A DNA stretch of 64,000 nucleotides from Salinicola acroporae. GTDB taxonomy: Bacteria; Pseudomonadota; Gammaproteobacteria; Pseudomonadales; Halomonadaceae. Position numbers and translations under genes: made by a program. Location: contig NZ_PZJW01000002.1 of NCBI RefSeq assembly GCF_003206615.1, positions 1 through 64,000 on the forward strand, given 5' to 3'. Below, in pieces: positions 18,255 through 26,433 of this stretch. Position 1 is the stretch's first letter. Each line of letters opens with the position of its first letter. The notes under the pieces are model-generated. The model did no database searches and was not told where the DNA came from. It saw only the letters and a list, made by a program, of their open reading frames with translations.

Positions 18255-18527
18255 GTGATCGGGCGGGCAAGGGTGCTGTCGCCGTTCGCCGTGGTGCCGG
18301 CACGATCAACCGATGATGAATGGGTAGTTCAGCGAGTTTGCGGCAAGGGCGTCGCCGGTCTGCTGATCGAGAGCGTGGAACAGGCGGCACGGCGCCTGGG
18401 CGAAGACACAATCTATCTGACCACCAAGGACAGCCAGACGCTCTACGCCCGGTACGGCTGGCAGCACGCCGGCATCGTCCAGTATCCGGATTGCGATCTC
18501 TATCTCATGCACAAGGCATTGGGCTGA
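18255..18527 (+). pseudogene. C-terminal fragment of a GNAT acetyltransferase
   Basis: From about residue 30 the frame reads GKGVAGLLIESVEQAARRLG, the acetyl-CoA-binding Q/RxxGxG/A-type motif A of GNAT enzymes, then TIYLTTKDSQTLYARYGW, motif B, and a normal end. The N-terminal half of the fold is missing; the residues before it are Arg/Pro-rich noise. I see no intact start, so this is a truncated gene. Confidence 0.6.
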
Positions 18528-18711
18528 AACCGGGGCGGTCCCCGTTCGTCCGATACCAGGCCGCCCAACGTCGCCACTGCCCCGACCCAGCAGGGACCGA
18601 TGGTATCGGGAGATCCCTTCGCCCACGCTGCCGCCGTGGGGGAAGGAGGAATCTGAACATGACATCGACAGCCTGACGGATGCCGGAAAAACCGGGAGAC
18701 GGGGTTTGTGG

Positions 18712-19341
18712 CTAGCGGCCGGGCCAGATTTCCAGAAAGGTCGATACCGTCTCGTTCAGCTCATGCTCGCTGGCGCCTGAGCTTGCAGCCACGAGCAGGC
18801 CATCGGTTGCCGCCTTTAGCAGCATAGCCAAACCGTGAGGATTGCAGGTTTCGGGAAAATCACCCTCCTGGTCAGCTCGTTCGAACCGCTCGAGAAGTTT
18901 GCTGCGCCAGAACCGCCCTCTCTCGGCCACATATTCACGGATGCTCTCGTCGCCCGGCGCATAGCTGATCGAGTGCACAACGCCCATGCTTCCTTTGGGG
19001 GTGGCGGTATTGGTCTGAAGATCGACCGTCCCTCGCAAGAGGTGCTCGGCCACGCGTCGACTGGTTGGCTGTTCGAGAGCATCGAGCATATATGCCGTCT
19101 TTTCGCGCTCATAGAGATCCAGCACCTGCTTGAACAGTTGCTGCTTGTCTCCGAAGGAAGCGTAGAGCGTCGCTCGACTGATGCCCATCTCGGCAATGAG
19201 CGTGCCGATGCTCGCACCGGCGTATCCATACTTCCAGAACACCTGCATCGCCGCCGTGAGCGCCGCGCTGTGATCAAACTCCCTGGGCCGGCCCGGCGCT
19301 TTAGGGCGTCCACGCTCGGGCGGCGTCGTATTCAAAGGCAT
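18712..19341 (-). CDS. TetR/AcrR family regulator
   Basis: 209 residues. A basic GRPKAPGRPREFD leader is followed by the HTH (MQVFWKYGYAGASI, then GISRATLYASFGDKQQLF) and a C-terminal domain with LEQPTSRRVAEHLLRGTVD. It is a close relative of the TetR protein at 14482, same subfamily by its GRPREFD and YASFGDK motifs. It is divergent from the NTF2-like gene at 19468, with GGAACGATCGTTCC palindromes between, and most likely represses that gene and itself. Confidence 0.88.
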   Translation of the reverse strand: MPLNTTPPERGRPKAPGRPREFDHSAALTAAMQVFWKYGYAGASIGTLIAEMGISRATLYASFGDKQQLFKQVLDLYEREKTAYMLDALEQPTSRRVAEHLLRGTVDLQTNTATPKGSMGVVHSISYAPGDESIREYVAERGRFWRSKLLERFERADQEGDFPETCNPHGLAMLLKAATDGLLVAASSGASEHELNETVSTFLEIWPGR

Positions 19342-19375
19342 GATGCTCCAGCTACCTCCATGGCATTGACAATAC

Positions 19376-19414
19376 GGAACGATCGTTCCATATTAATATT
19401 GGAACGATCAGTTC
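19376..19414. promoter_or_regulatory. Tandem TetR operator in the divergent gap
   Basis: GGAACGATCGTTCC (19376-19389) is a perfect 14-base palindrome. GGAACGATCAGTTC (19401-19414) is a second copy with minor mismatches, 25 bases on. The AT-rich stretch between them (TATTAATATT) can hold the -10 region, so binding would block both genes. Confidence 0.72.
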
Positions 19415-19467
19415 AAAACATTCCGGCGCGCCCTCCCCGGACGCCGGTCCAATCCAAGGAGAGAATT

Positions 19468-19887
19468 GTGCCATATTCAGAGCAGGAGAAAGCGAACTTG
19501 GCAGTCGTCCAGGACGCTCTTGCGGCTGCGACAAGTGACTTCACGAAATTCTTCGAGGCGATTTTCGCCACGGATGTCGAGTGGACGATCGCCGGACACG
19601 GGCCCGTCGCCCGCACTTACAACGGCTTGGAGGATCTTTTCACCAACGCTGAGGCGGCGCTTTTCTCCCGCTTCACCGAGCCACTGAGGATCACCGTGCG
19701 TGGCGTCTGGGCGGACGGGGACAAGGTGTTCGCCCAGATCGACAGCGCCACTACCGCAAAGGATGGTAAACCCTACGCTAATGGCTACATGTACATCATG
19801 TCGATGGAGGACGGAAAGGTGGTATCCGGCATAGAGTGGCTCGACCTCTCGGCCTATTATGAGATCCTGGATCGAGTGGATCCTTGA
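19468..19887 (+). CDS. NTF2-like / SnoaL-like protein
   Basis: 139 residues from a GTG at 19468, supported by AAGGAGAG just upstream and by the start of conserved sequence (PYSEQEKANLAVVQDALAA). The fold is a single NTF2-like cone: FATDVEWTIAGHGPVARTY, RFTEPLRITVRGVWADGDKV, YMYIMSMEDGKVVSGIEWLD. Such proteins are often small isomerases, dehydratases or binding proteins; the ligand cannot be named. It is divergent from, and probably controlled by, the TetR gene at 18712. Confidence 0.8.
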   Translation: MPYSEQEKANLAVVQDALAAATSDFTKFFEAIFATDVEWTIAGHGPVARTYNGLEDLFTNAEAALFSRFTEPLRITVRGVWADGDKVFAQIDSATTAKDGKPYANGYMYIMSMEDGKVVSGIEWLDLSAYYEILDRVDP

Positions 19888-19923
19888 TCGGGTCGTTGCC
19901 CCGCGTTTCACGCCCGACCATGG

Positions 19924-19949
19924 GTGCAGGAGGCCGATCCCTCCTGCAC
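19924..19949 (+). terminator. Hairpin after the NTF2-like gene
   Basis: GTGCAGGAGG (19924-19933) pairs perfectly with CCTCCTGCAC (19940-19949) across a six-base loop. It lies between convergent genes. No clear T-run follows. Confidence 0.5.
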
Positions 19950-20062
19950 GCCTCGCTTGGTGATCACAGCAACCGCTCTTGCCGGGCCTGGTAGACGGTT
20001 CGGACACTCGGGCAGAAGCCCAGTTCGAACCGCTTTCGTGCAGCGCCTTCCCTGCGGCCACC

Positions 20063-20962
20063 TTACCGCGTCCGCTTCGCTTGTTTCAGGATATCGATGA
20101 ACGCGCGCAATGACGCCGGCACATGACGGTTGGCCGGATAATAGAGCGCGAGACCCGGCGTCGGCGGGCACCAGTCATCGAGGACGGTCACGAGTTGGCC
20201 CGATCCCAGGTACGCCAGGGCGAAGTGCTCGGGAACGTAGGCGATGCCACGCCCGTCCACGGCCGCCTGTACCAGAAGATCGTTGTCATCGAGAGTGAGA
20301 TTGCCAGGAACGTCCACCGCCAGCTCGGCGCCCCGTCTGGAGAACTCCCAGCGATAGCGCTTTCCACTGGGCAGGCGTTGGCGGATACAGCAATGCACGT
20401 GCAGATCGTCGGGCGTGCTCGGCCTCGATCTGTGTTCCAGATAGGACGGCGCCGCCACGGCGATGAAGCGCACGTCACCCCCGAACGGCACCGCGACCAT
20501 GTCCTGCGGAATCGTCTCCATCAGGCGTACGCCGGCATCGAACCCCTGTTCCACGACATCGACGAGACGTCCTTCCGACACCAGGTCGAGCTCGACGTCG
20601 GGATAACGATCCAGGAACGGAGGCACGACGTCTCTCAGGAGGATACGGGCACCGCTCTTGTTGGCATTGATCCGCAGCGTGCCGGTCGGCGTGCCGCGCT
20701 CCTCGGAGAGAGTATCGAGCGCCTGATCGAGATCCTGAAGAACCGGGTGGAGCCGATCAAGCATCCGGGCGCCAGCCTGGGTCAGTGACACGCTGCGTGT
20801 CGTCCGGTTGAAAAGCCGGACGCCCAGTTTGCCCTCGAGTCCGATGATCGTGTGGCTGAGCGCGGAGCGCGAGACCCCCATGACGTCGGCCGCCCTGCGA
20901 AAGCTGAGGTGACTGGCCACTGCCGTGAAGGCGGCCAGGTCATTCAGGCTGGGACGCACCAT
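20063..20962 (-). CDS. LysR family regulator
   Basis: 299 residues. The winged HTH is intact ([38 protein letters not shown]), with [18 protein letters not shown] closing the domain. The effector domain follows to the end ([16 protein letters not shown]). It has the style of the DsdC/YafC-like LysR group that often regulates divergent SDR genes. The SDR gene at 21071 starts about 108 bases away in the opposite direction, and is the likely target. Confidence 0.9.
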   Translation of the reverse strand: MVRPSLNDLAAFTAVASHLSFRRAADVMGVSRSALSHTIIGLEGKLGVRLFNRTTRSVSLTQAGARMLDRLHPVLQDLDQALDTLSEERGTPTGTLRINANKSGARILLRDVVPPFLDRYPDVELDLVSEGRLVDVVEQGFDAGVRLMETIPQDMVAVPFGGDVRFIAVAAPSYLEHRSRPSTPDDLHVHCCIRQRLPSGKRYRWEFSRRGAELAVDVPGNLTLDDNDLLVQAAVDGRGIAYVPEHFALAYLGSGQLVTVLDDWCPPTPGLALYYPANRHVPASLRAFIDILKQAKRTR

Positions 20963-21070
20963 TCGTGATTATTCCTCACCACCTCATCCCATATTGAAGA
21001 TCTTATAACACCAATCCCCGTGATTTACATTCGCAGACCTACATTCGCAGACTTGCAGAGGGGTAATCGC

Positions 21071-21904
21071 ATGAAGAAAACGTGGTTTATCACCGGCGCT
21101 TCCTCGGGGCTCGGCCTCGAGATGACACGGCAACTGCTGGCCCAAGGAGATACGGTGGTCGCAACGACAAGGCGCCAAGGGGCGCTGACGGAACTCGAGC
21201 GGGAGTACCCTGAACGCCTGGATGTGGTCCCGCTCGATCTGCTCGAGCCGGAAAGTACGGCATCGGCCGTCGAAGGCGCGTTTCAGCGACACGGCCGGAT
21301 AGACGTGGTGGTGAGCAATGCCGGCTACGGCCTGTTCGGTGCAGCGGAAGAGCTTACGGAAGATGAGATCGAGCGCCTGATCGCCACCAATCTCACCGGG
21401 TCCATCCAACTGATCCGCGCCGCCCTACCCCACCTTCGCGAACAGGGCGGTGGCAGGATCGTGCAGGTCTCTTCCGAAGGGGGGCAGATCGCCTATCCGG
21501 GCTTCAGTCTCTATCACGCCACCAAATGGGGTATCGAAGGCTTCGTCGAATCCGTGGCCCAGGAAATGGCTCCCTTCGGTATCGACTTCATCATCGCCGA
21601 GCCGGGGCCGACCGCTACCAATTTCGGCGCCAATCTCGTTTATGCGACCCCCAGGGCTGCCTACGACCAGACGCCTGCCGACGCTGTCCGTCGTGCCATC
21701 AGCGACGGAAGCTTCGAGATCAAGGGTGACGCGGCGCGCACCGTGGACGCCATCATTTCCGCGGCCGAGACCGCGACGCCACCCTTGCGGTTGGCGCTGG
21801 GCAGCACCGCCTACGCGTCGATCTCGCAGGCACTCGCCGCGCGCCTATCGGCCCTCGAGGCGCAGCGGGAGGTCGCCCATTCCGCCGACCGCCAGGCTCC
21901 GTGA
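21071..21904 (+). CDS. SDR family oxidoreductase
   Basis: 277 residues from the ATG at 21071 (AGAGGGG upstream). TGASSGLG at residues 8-15 is the NAD(P) loop, NAGYG is the structural motif, VSSEGGQIAYPGFSLYHATKWG contains Ser and the YxxxK pair, and the late AEPGPTATNF is typical of the retinol-dehydrogenase-like SDR group (KTWFITGASSGLGLEMTRQLL). Substrate unknown. It is divergent from a LysR gene and followed by a lipocalin-like gene 39 bases on, so the two probably form an operon. A 12-base sequence ACATTCGCAGAC is repeated in the leader at 21027 and 21041. Confidence 0.88.
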   Translation: MKKTWFITGASSGLGLEMTRQLLAQGDTVVATTRRQGALTELEREYPERLDVVPLDLLEPESTASAVEGAFQRHGRIDVVVSNAGYGLFGAAEELTEDEIERLIATNLTGSIQLIRAALPHLREQGGGRIVQVSSEGGQIAYPGFSLYHATKWGIEGFVESVAQEMAPFGIDFIIAEPGPTATNFGANLVYATPRAAYDQTPADAVRRAISDGSFEIKGDAARTVDAIISAAETATPPLRLALGSTAYASISQALAARLSALEAQREVAHSADRQAP

Positions 21905-21943
21905 AGTCGCAGCAACCCAGACACCAGGAACAGAGGAAAAAAC

Positions 21944-22441
21944 ATGTCTATTCGTCCCGTCATGCTGGCGCTCGCCCTCGGCACCTTGTCCTCATTCGCC
22001 TTCGCACAGACCAGCGCTGAAAATCAGGTACTGGGCACATGGAAAATGGTGTCGGCGACGATCGACCCTGGCGGCAAGAATATTCCCGCCTATGGAGAAA
22101 AACCCAACAGTCTCCTCGTCTTTACGCCCGATATGCACTTCGTGGAGGTACTTACCGACGCCGACACGCCTCGTTTTGCGTCCAATGCTCGCGGTGAGGG
22201 GACGGATAAAGAGAACCGTATGGCGATGTCACGCAGTATCGGATTCTTCGGCACCTATACTGTCGACAGCAATGGAGAATTTAGCGGAAACCGTGTCTTG
22301 GGTTCGACATTCCCGAACTGGGTCGGCAGCGTGCGGACTCTTGACGATCTGACGCTTACTGTTGATGGTGACCGCATGTCCGAGAGATTTCGGCGGCCCG
22401 AGGGGACCCAGATCCAGATCGAATGGCGGCGCGTCGAGTAA
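21944..22441 (+). CDS. Secreted lipocalin-like domain protein
   Basis: 165 residues. A signal peptide (MLALALGTLSSFAFA, cut before QTS) sends it to the periplasm. The mature part has the lipocalin-like start NQVLGTWKMVSATID and the paired PNSLLVFTPDMHFVEVL and SIGFFGTYTVDSNG strands of the PF13924-type lipocalin-like family. It probably binds a small hydrophobic ligand, perhaps the substrate of the upstream SDR. The last 18 coding bases are duplicated in tandem just past the stop (22423-22440 and 22441-22458, 16 of 18 identical). Confidence 0.75.
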   Translation: MSIRPVMLALALGTLSSFAFAQTSAENQVLGTWKMVSATIDPGGKNIPAYGEKPNSLLVFTPDMHFVEVLTDADTPRFASNARGEGTDKENRMAMSRSIGFFGTYTVDSNGEFSGNRVLGSTFPNWVGSVRTLDDLTLTVDGDRMSERFRRPEGTQIQIEWRRVE

Positions 22442-22798
22442 TGGCAGCGCGCCGAGTAAAGAACGGGGAGCACGAACCCTTCGATGATAACCAGAGGCGA
22501 AGTAGGACGACCGGGGGCCGATGAAGTCGAGTCGTTGATGAGAGCGAGCCTCTTGCCACACCCATACAAAGAAAAACCATATCCCGCCAATAGAGTCAAA
22601 CTCCAACGAGAAGTGCCGCACGATCGCTGACAAACACCAAATTGATAACAAGCGCCATGTCACTATCGTGCTATGCAACCACAATTTCTGGACTAAAAAC
22701 CTCGACGAACTGGGACAATAGCAACGCGTTGGCATGAACTCATTTTATAGGGAGAGGCCCTGGTTTTCAGGGCTCCCCTGGCGAATAGCGAATACGCT
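22442..22798. other. Intergenic stretch with no gene seen
   Basis: Apart from the 18-base tandem copy at its left end, I find no coding sequence, RNA or clear hairpin here. Its base composition is lower in GC than the neighbouring genes. Confidence 0.6.
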
Positions 22799-23251
22799 CT
22801 ACTGCGGTGCGGCCAAATGGCAGCACCCCCGCAAAGCCTTCATGCCCTCGTCTTTACTCTTCATTTCGAGACCTGCCCCGCCAACGAACACGCCCATCTT
22901 GATATACTGCTCAACGAAGTAATTCTCGCCGGCGCTCGCGGTAAAGACGAGCGTATTGTCACTGAATTCGGATTCAGTTGACAGGCTGTGCTCGCCCGGT
23001 TCTATCAATTCATAAAAATAGACGCCATTGGCCGTCTCACCAAGAAGTTGGCCATCCAGAGAGATAGACTTCTTTAGTGCCTTGCCCATGAAGCTGTCGC
23101 GGTAGACGTAGAGGCCAGCTTCACCCTTCGGGGGTGCGGGGAACTGCTTGAGTGCAAGATCTTCATCGCTGGAACCCATGGGCACAGAAGCACATCCTGA
23201 AGCCAGCAGCGTCGTGGTGATAAGCGCGCCTAACATCGCTTTTTGATACAT
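22799..23251 (-). CDS. DUF2846 lipoprotein
   Basis: 150 residues. A lipoprotein signal ends in LLASGC, with the acylated Cys at residue 20. The mature part shows the DUF2846 pattern: GEAGLYVYRDSFMGKA, then SISLDGQLLGETANGVYFY and a late ENYFVEQYIKMGVF. It should sit in the outer or inner membrane leaflet facing the periplasm. The function of the family is unknown. Its end carries CC and a short charged segment. It is read alone on the minus strand. Confidence 0.8.
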   Translation of the reverse strand: MYQKAMLGALITTTLLASGCASVPMGSSDEDLALKQFPAPPKGEAGLYVYRDSFMGKALKKSISLDGQLLGETANGVYFYELIEPGEHSLSTESEFSDNTLVFTASAGENYFVEQYIKMGVFVGGAGLEMKSKDEGMKALRGCCHLAAPQ

Positions 23252-23365
23252 CTATGTTCCCTTCTTGAATCTTTTCTTGGTATTTGTCTCGGCAAACCAA
23301 GTATCGACCGCAGAAGGGATTTCCTTAACAAAGACGATTCATAGACCGAGTATCGCGTGGTCGTA

Positions 23366-23842
23366 TCACCCCAGCAGCAGATCGCCCTCGATGGGGATGA
23401 ACTGGCTCGCGGCGTTGATGAGCGAGTGCGCGGTGAGCTTGGGCACGCCGTAGACCTCGACCCGCTTGCCGTGGACCTCGCGGATCTTGCGCGCCAGCAG
23501 GTCGAAGTCGCCATCGCCGGAGACCAGCACCACCACGTCCGCCCGGGCTGCATACTCGATGGCATCGAGGGTGATGCCCACGTCCCAGTCGCCCTTGGCG
23601 GAACCATCCGCGCGCTGAATGAACGGCTTCAGCTTCACTTCGAAGCCGATGCTGCGCAGGGTGTTCTGAAAGCCGCGCTGCTTGGGATCGCCGCGGTCGG
23701 TGGCGTAGCAGCGCGCGGTCAGCACCTCGCGGCCCGCCGTCGCCCGCGCCCAGAAGCGGCGATAGTCGAACTGCTTGGCGTAGGCGTCGCGGGTGGTGTA
23801 GTAGACGTTCTGGGTGTCGACGAAGATCGCGACCGTGGTCAT
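23366..23842 (-). CDS. NYN domain protein (LabA/DUF88 family, putative RNase)
   Basis: 158 residues, one PIN-like NYN domain. The acidic metal site is visible as IFVDTQNVYY near the start, GDWDVGITLDAIEY in the middle and LVSGDGDFDLLARKIRE, with ITLDA and SGDGDF as the hallmark. VEVYGVPKLTAHSLINAAS ends the domain. NYN/LabA proteins are thought to be single-strand-specific ribonucleases that bind Mg2+ through these Asp residues. No partner gene is beside it, and it lies between a lipoprotein gene and mesD on the same strand. Confidence 0.87.
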   Translation of the reverse strand: MTTVAIFVDTQNVYYTTRDAYAKQFDYRRFWARATAGREVLTARCYATDRGDPKQRGFQNTLRSIGFEVKLKPFIQRADGSAKGDWDVGITLDAIEYAARADVVVLVSGDGDFDLLARKIREVHGKRVEVYGVPKLTAHSLINAASQFIPIEGDLLLG

Positions 23843-23963
23843 GGGGCGGCATTTCCAGAGGTGGCCGAGCGCCGGCGCCTTTTCTTACACCCTCCAGCGA
23901 ACCAAGACGCGTCGGTGAGCCGTTAATGGCTCACCGACGTCGAACTCGCTGTAGCGGCCGAAG

Positions 23964-24992
23964 CTAGCGGGCGAGTTCCTGGCGCACGATCGCCGCACCA
24001 GCGCTCAAAGCCTTCAGCTTGCCCTGCGCGACCTGGCGAGACAAGGGCGTCATGCCGCAGTTGGTGCAGGGGTAGAGCTTGTCGGCATCGACGAACTGCA
24101 GCGCCTTGCGCAGGGTCGCGGCGACCTCTTCCGGTGTCTCGATGGTGTTGGTGGCCACGTCGATAGCCCCGACCATTACCTTCTTGCCCCGGATCAGCTC
24201 GATCAGCTCCATCGGCACGTGGGAGTTCTGGCACTCCAGCGAGACGATATCGATGTTCGACGCCTGCAGCTTGGGGAAGATCTCTTCGTACTGGCGCCAC
24301 TCCGACCCCAGGGTCTTCTTCCAGTCGGTGTTGGCCTTGATGCCGTAGCCGTAGCAGATATGCACGCCGGTCTCGCACTCGACCCCTTCGATGGCTTTCT
24401 CCAGCGCGGCGATGCCCCAGTCGTTCACCTCGTCGAAGAAGACGTTGAAGGCGGGCTCATCGAACTGAATGATATCCACGCCGGCGGCTGCCAGGTCGCG
24501 GGCTTCCTGGTTGAGAATCTTGGCGAACTCCCAGGCCAGCTTTTCGCGGCTCTTGTAGTGGCCATCATAGAGCGTATCGACCATGGTCATGGGCCCGGGC
24601 AGCGCCCACTTGATCGGCTGGTCGGTCTGCTGGCGCAGGAACTTGGCATCCTCGACGAAGACCGGCTTCTCCCGCGCCACGGGGCCGACCACCGAAGGCA
24701 CGCTGGCGTCGTAGCGGTCGCGGATCTTGACGATCTCGCGCTGCTCGAAATCGACCCCGCTCAAGTGCTCGATAAAGGTGGTGACGAAGTGCTGGCGAGT
24801 CTGCTCGCCGTCACTGACGATATCGATTCCGGCCCGCTGCTGGTCGTGCAGGGAGACCCGCAGTGCGTCCCGCTTGCCCTCGGCCAGCTCCTCGTCCTGC
24901 AGTTTCCACGGCGACCAGAGCGTCTCGGGCTTGGCCAGCCAGGCGGGCTTGGGCAGGCTACCGGCGGTCGATGTGGGCAACAGAGTCTTCAT
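23964..24992 (-). CDS. mesD: Core methionine synthase MesD (short MetE-like, folate-independent)
   Basis: 342 residues, only the catalytic C-terminal barrel of MetE. The zinc ligands are present: HIC (H211, C213), LEC (E253) and C312 in PCTNCGM. PGPMTMVDT and QFDEPAF are the homocysteine-side motifs. The N-terminal folate-binding half of true MetE is absent. In the four families of folate-independent core methionine synthases known in bacteria, the one that travels with a DUF1852 protein is MesD, which needs that partner (MesX) and oxygen. The DUF1852 gene lies directly upstream here, so I assign MesD. It makes methionine from homocysteine; the methyl donor is not known to me. Confidence 0.85.
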   Translation of the reverse strand: MKTLLPTSTAGSLPKPAWLAKPETLWSPWKLQDEELAEGKRDALRVSLHDQQRAGIDIVSDGEQTRQHFVTTFIEHLSGVDFEQREIVKIRDRYDASVPSVVGPVAREKPVFVEDAKFLRQQTDQPIKWALPGPMTMVDTLYDGHYKSREKLAWEFAKILNQEARDLAAAGVDIIQFDEPAFNVFFDEVNDWGIAALEKAIEGVECETGVHICYGYGIKANTDWKKTLGSEWRQYEEIFPKLQASNIDIVSLECQNSHVPMELIELIRGKKVMVGAIDVATNTIETPEEVAATLRKALQFVDADKLYPCTNCGMTPLSRQVAQGKLKALSAGAAIVRQELAR

Positions 24993-25066
24993 GCAAAAAT
25001 GACCTTCATAACGGGTTGAGCAAAGAATATGGTTGTAACGGGCTGATCAAAAAACGTCGCTGAAAT

Positions 25067-25094
25067 GGATCGACCCATTGGCGCGGGTCGATCC
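25067..25094. repeat. Hairpin and 18-base tandem repeat between mesX and mesD
   Basis: GGATCGACCC (25067-25076) and GGGTCGATCC (25085-25094) form a 10-bp perfect stem. The same stretch is an imperfect tandem repeat of period 18 (25071-25088 and 25089-25106). A second direct pair, TAACGGG(T/C)TGA(G/T)CAAA, lies at 25009 and 25036. The gap is 117 bases and could attenuate or stabilise the mesX-mesD transcript. Confidence 0.6.
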
Positions 25095-25109
25095 ATTGGC
25101 ACGAGTCGG

Positions 25110-26093
25110 TCAAAAAGAGTAGCTGGCCGACCACTGCTCGAGCACCTGGCGATAGGGCTTGATGAAGTGCCGCTCGGTGAACTTGCCCTGCTCGACGGCG
25201 AGTTGGCTGCGCTCTTCACGATCGTAGACGATGCGCGTCAGCGAGTAGTCCTGATGCTCCAGGCTCGGCTGGTAGACCTTGCCCGCGACCGAGTTGGCGT
25301 TGTAGATCTCGGGGCGGTAGATCTTCTGGAACGTCTCCATGGTGCTGATGGCGCTGATCAGTTCGAGATCGCTGTAGTCGGCCAGCAGATCGCCTGAGAA
25401 GTAGAACGCCAGCGGCGCGACGGCATGCGGCGGCATGAAGTAGCGCACCTGCAGGCCCATCTTGCCGAAGTAGAAATCCGTCAGCGAGGAGTCGTCGTTT
25501 TCATACTCCACGCCCAGCACCGGGTGGCGATTGTCGGTCTGGCGATAGACCTTGCTGCTGGAGACGCTGAGGCAGATCACCGGCGCCTTGCCGAAGGAGG
25601 CCCGGTAGGCGTCGGAGTCGACGAAGCGCTTGAACAGCTTGCCGTGCAGATCGCCAAAGCCCTCGGGGATGCCGAATTCGGCGCGATCGCGGTTGTGCTC
25701 CGACAGCCACACGCTGAAGTCGTAGTCGCGCACGTAGGAGGAGAAGTTGTTCCCCACCATGCCCGGAATGCGCTTGCCGGTGTGCTTGTCGATGATCGTC
25801 GTCTTCAACATCTCGATCGCCGGGAAGGTGTCGTCCTCGTCCTCGGCCCCCACGCTCAGCTCACCGGTGATGATGTCGAGCTCGACGGCGTAGCGATCCG
25901 CCCTGGGGTTGTCCCAATGCGCCAGGGCATTGAAGCGGTTGTCGATCATCGTCAGGGCATTGCGCAGGTTCTCCTCGCGACGCTCCCCACGCGCCAGGTT
26001 GGCGAAGTTGGTGGTGGTGCGCGTGTTCTCGGCCGGACGGTAATGCTCGTCGAACCGAACGCTCTTGATATCGAATGTGAAGTCGTGACTCAT
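25110..26093 (-). CDS. mesX: MesX, DUF1852 protein required for MesD
   Basis: 327 residues. The sequence (SHDFTFDIKSVRFDEHYRPA, then DIITGELSVGAEDEDDTFPA, GMVGNNFSSYVRDYDFSVWLSEHNRDRAEFGIP) is the conserved DUF1852 family. The family has been tied genetically to MesD: MesX is needed for the short MetE-like enzyme to make methionine, in an oxygen-dependent way, and it has been suggested to supply the methyl group. It is transcribed with mesD, which follows 117 bases downstream. Three 12-base tandem repeats lie just upstream of its start. Confidence 0.87.
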   Translation of the reverse strand: MSHDFTFDIKSVRFDEHYRPAENTRTTTNFANLARGERREENLRNALTMIDNRFNALAHWDNPRADRYAVELDIITGELSVGAEDEDDTFPAIEMLKTTIIDKHTGKRIPGMVGNNFSSYVRDYDFSVWLSEHNRDRAEFGIPEGFGDLHGKLFKRFVDSDAYRASFGKAPVICLSVSSSKVYRQTDNRHPVLGVEYENDDSSLTDFYFGKMGLQVRYFMPPHAVAPLAFYFSGDLLADYSDLELISAISTMETFQKIYRPEIYNANSVAGKVYQPSLEHQDYSLTRIVYDREERSQLAVEQGKFTERHFIKPYRQVLEQWSASYSF

Positions 26094-26105
26094 CGCGAAA
26101 GCACC

Positions 26106-26141
26106 CTATTGGTCGAGATGTTGGTCGAGCTATTGGTCAAG
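26106..26141. repeat. Three tandem 12-base repeats in the mesX leader
   Basis: CTATTGGTCGAG (26106-26117), ATGTTGGTCGAG (26118-26129) and CTATTGGTCAAG (26130-26141). In the mesX sense they read (C/T)T(C/T)GACCAA followed by three variable bases. They lie 13 to 48 bases upstream of the mesX start codon, so they fall in the leader or promoter. Confidence 0.75.
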
Positions 26142-26384
26142 AGAGCCGCTGGCGCCCTGAGAGGGCCTGCGTCCGTCAATGCCATTACCGTGTCTGGCGT
26201 CTCCGCGACAGGCACCTGGGCGGCTGCCGTCGAAGCGATGCGCTATTTATGCCAGAGCGGCTGGATGCATGAAAAGCGATAAGAATTCAGCTCAAGATGA
26301 ATCACACTCATGAAGAGCGCGGGCTTGCGACGATAAAGCGCCTTGGCGCCTGTCAAGCCAGCGGATATCCGGATCAGCACCCAC

Positions 26385-26410
26385 AAAAAAGGGCGTGCCT
26401 TGGCACGCCC
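26385..26410 (-). terminator. Rho-independent terminator of the alcohol dehydrogenase gene
   Basis: On the minus strand GGGCGTGCC, a two-base AA loop, GGCACGCCC, then six T. The stem (26391-26399 with 26402-26410) is perfect, and it starts 23 bases past the stop codon. Confidence 0.92.
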
Positions 26411-26433
26411 CGAGCGGCAGTTCGCTGACGCAC

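Noticed and set aside
18549-18612. Inverted pair CCGATACCA / TGGTATCGG
   Set aside because: The 9-base arms are about 45 bases apart in a region without genes; I cannot tell it from chance.
18835-19467. Extension of the NTF2-like gene back to 18835
   Set aside because: It is antisense to the TetR gene and crosses the operator palindromes; the GTG at 19468 has AAGGAGAG upstream.
19970-20062. Possible remnant peptide RFELGFCPSVRTVYQARQE after the LysR stop at 20063
   Set aside because: It reads like protein for about 30 residues in the minus direction, but it is too short and has no partner sequence to name it.
21027-21052. Repeat of ACATTCGCAGAC in the SDR leader
   Set aside because: Two copies of 12 bases with a short gap may be a LysR half-site or slippage; nothing else supports a function.
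26142-26384. SAM, SAH or cobalamin riboswitch upstream of mesX
   Set aside because: I looked for the conserved cores because of the methionine context and found none; only the 12-base repeats stand out.
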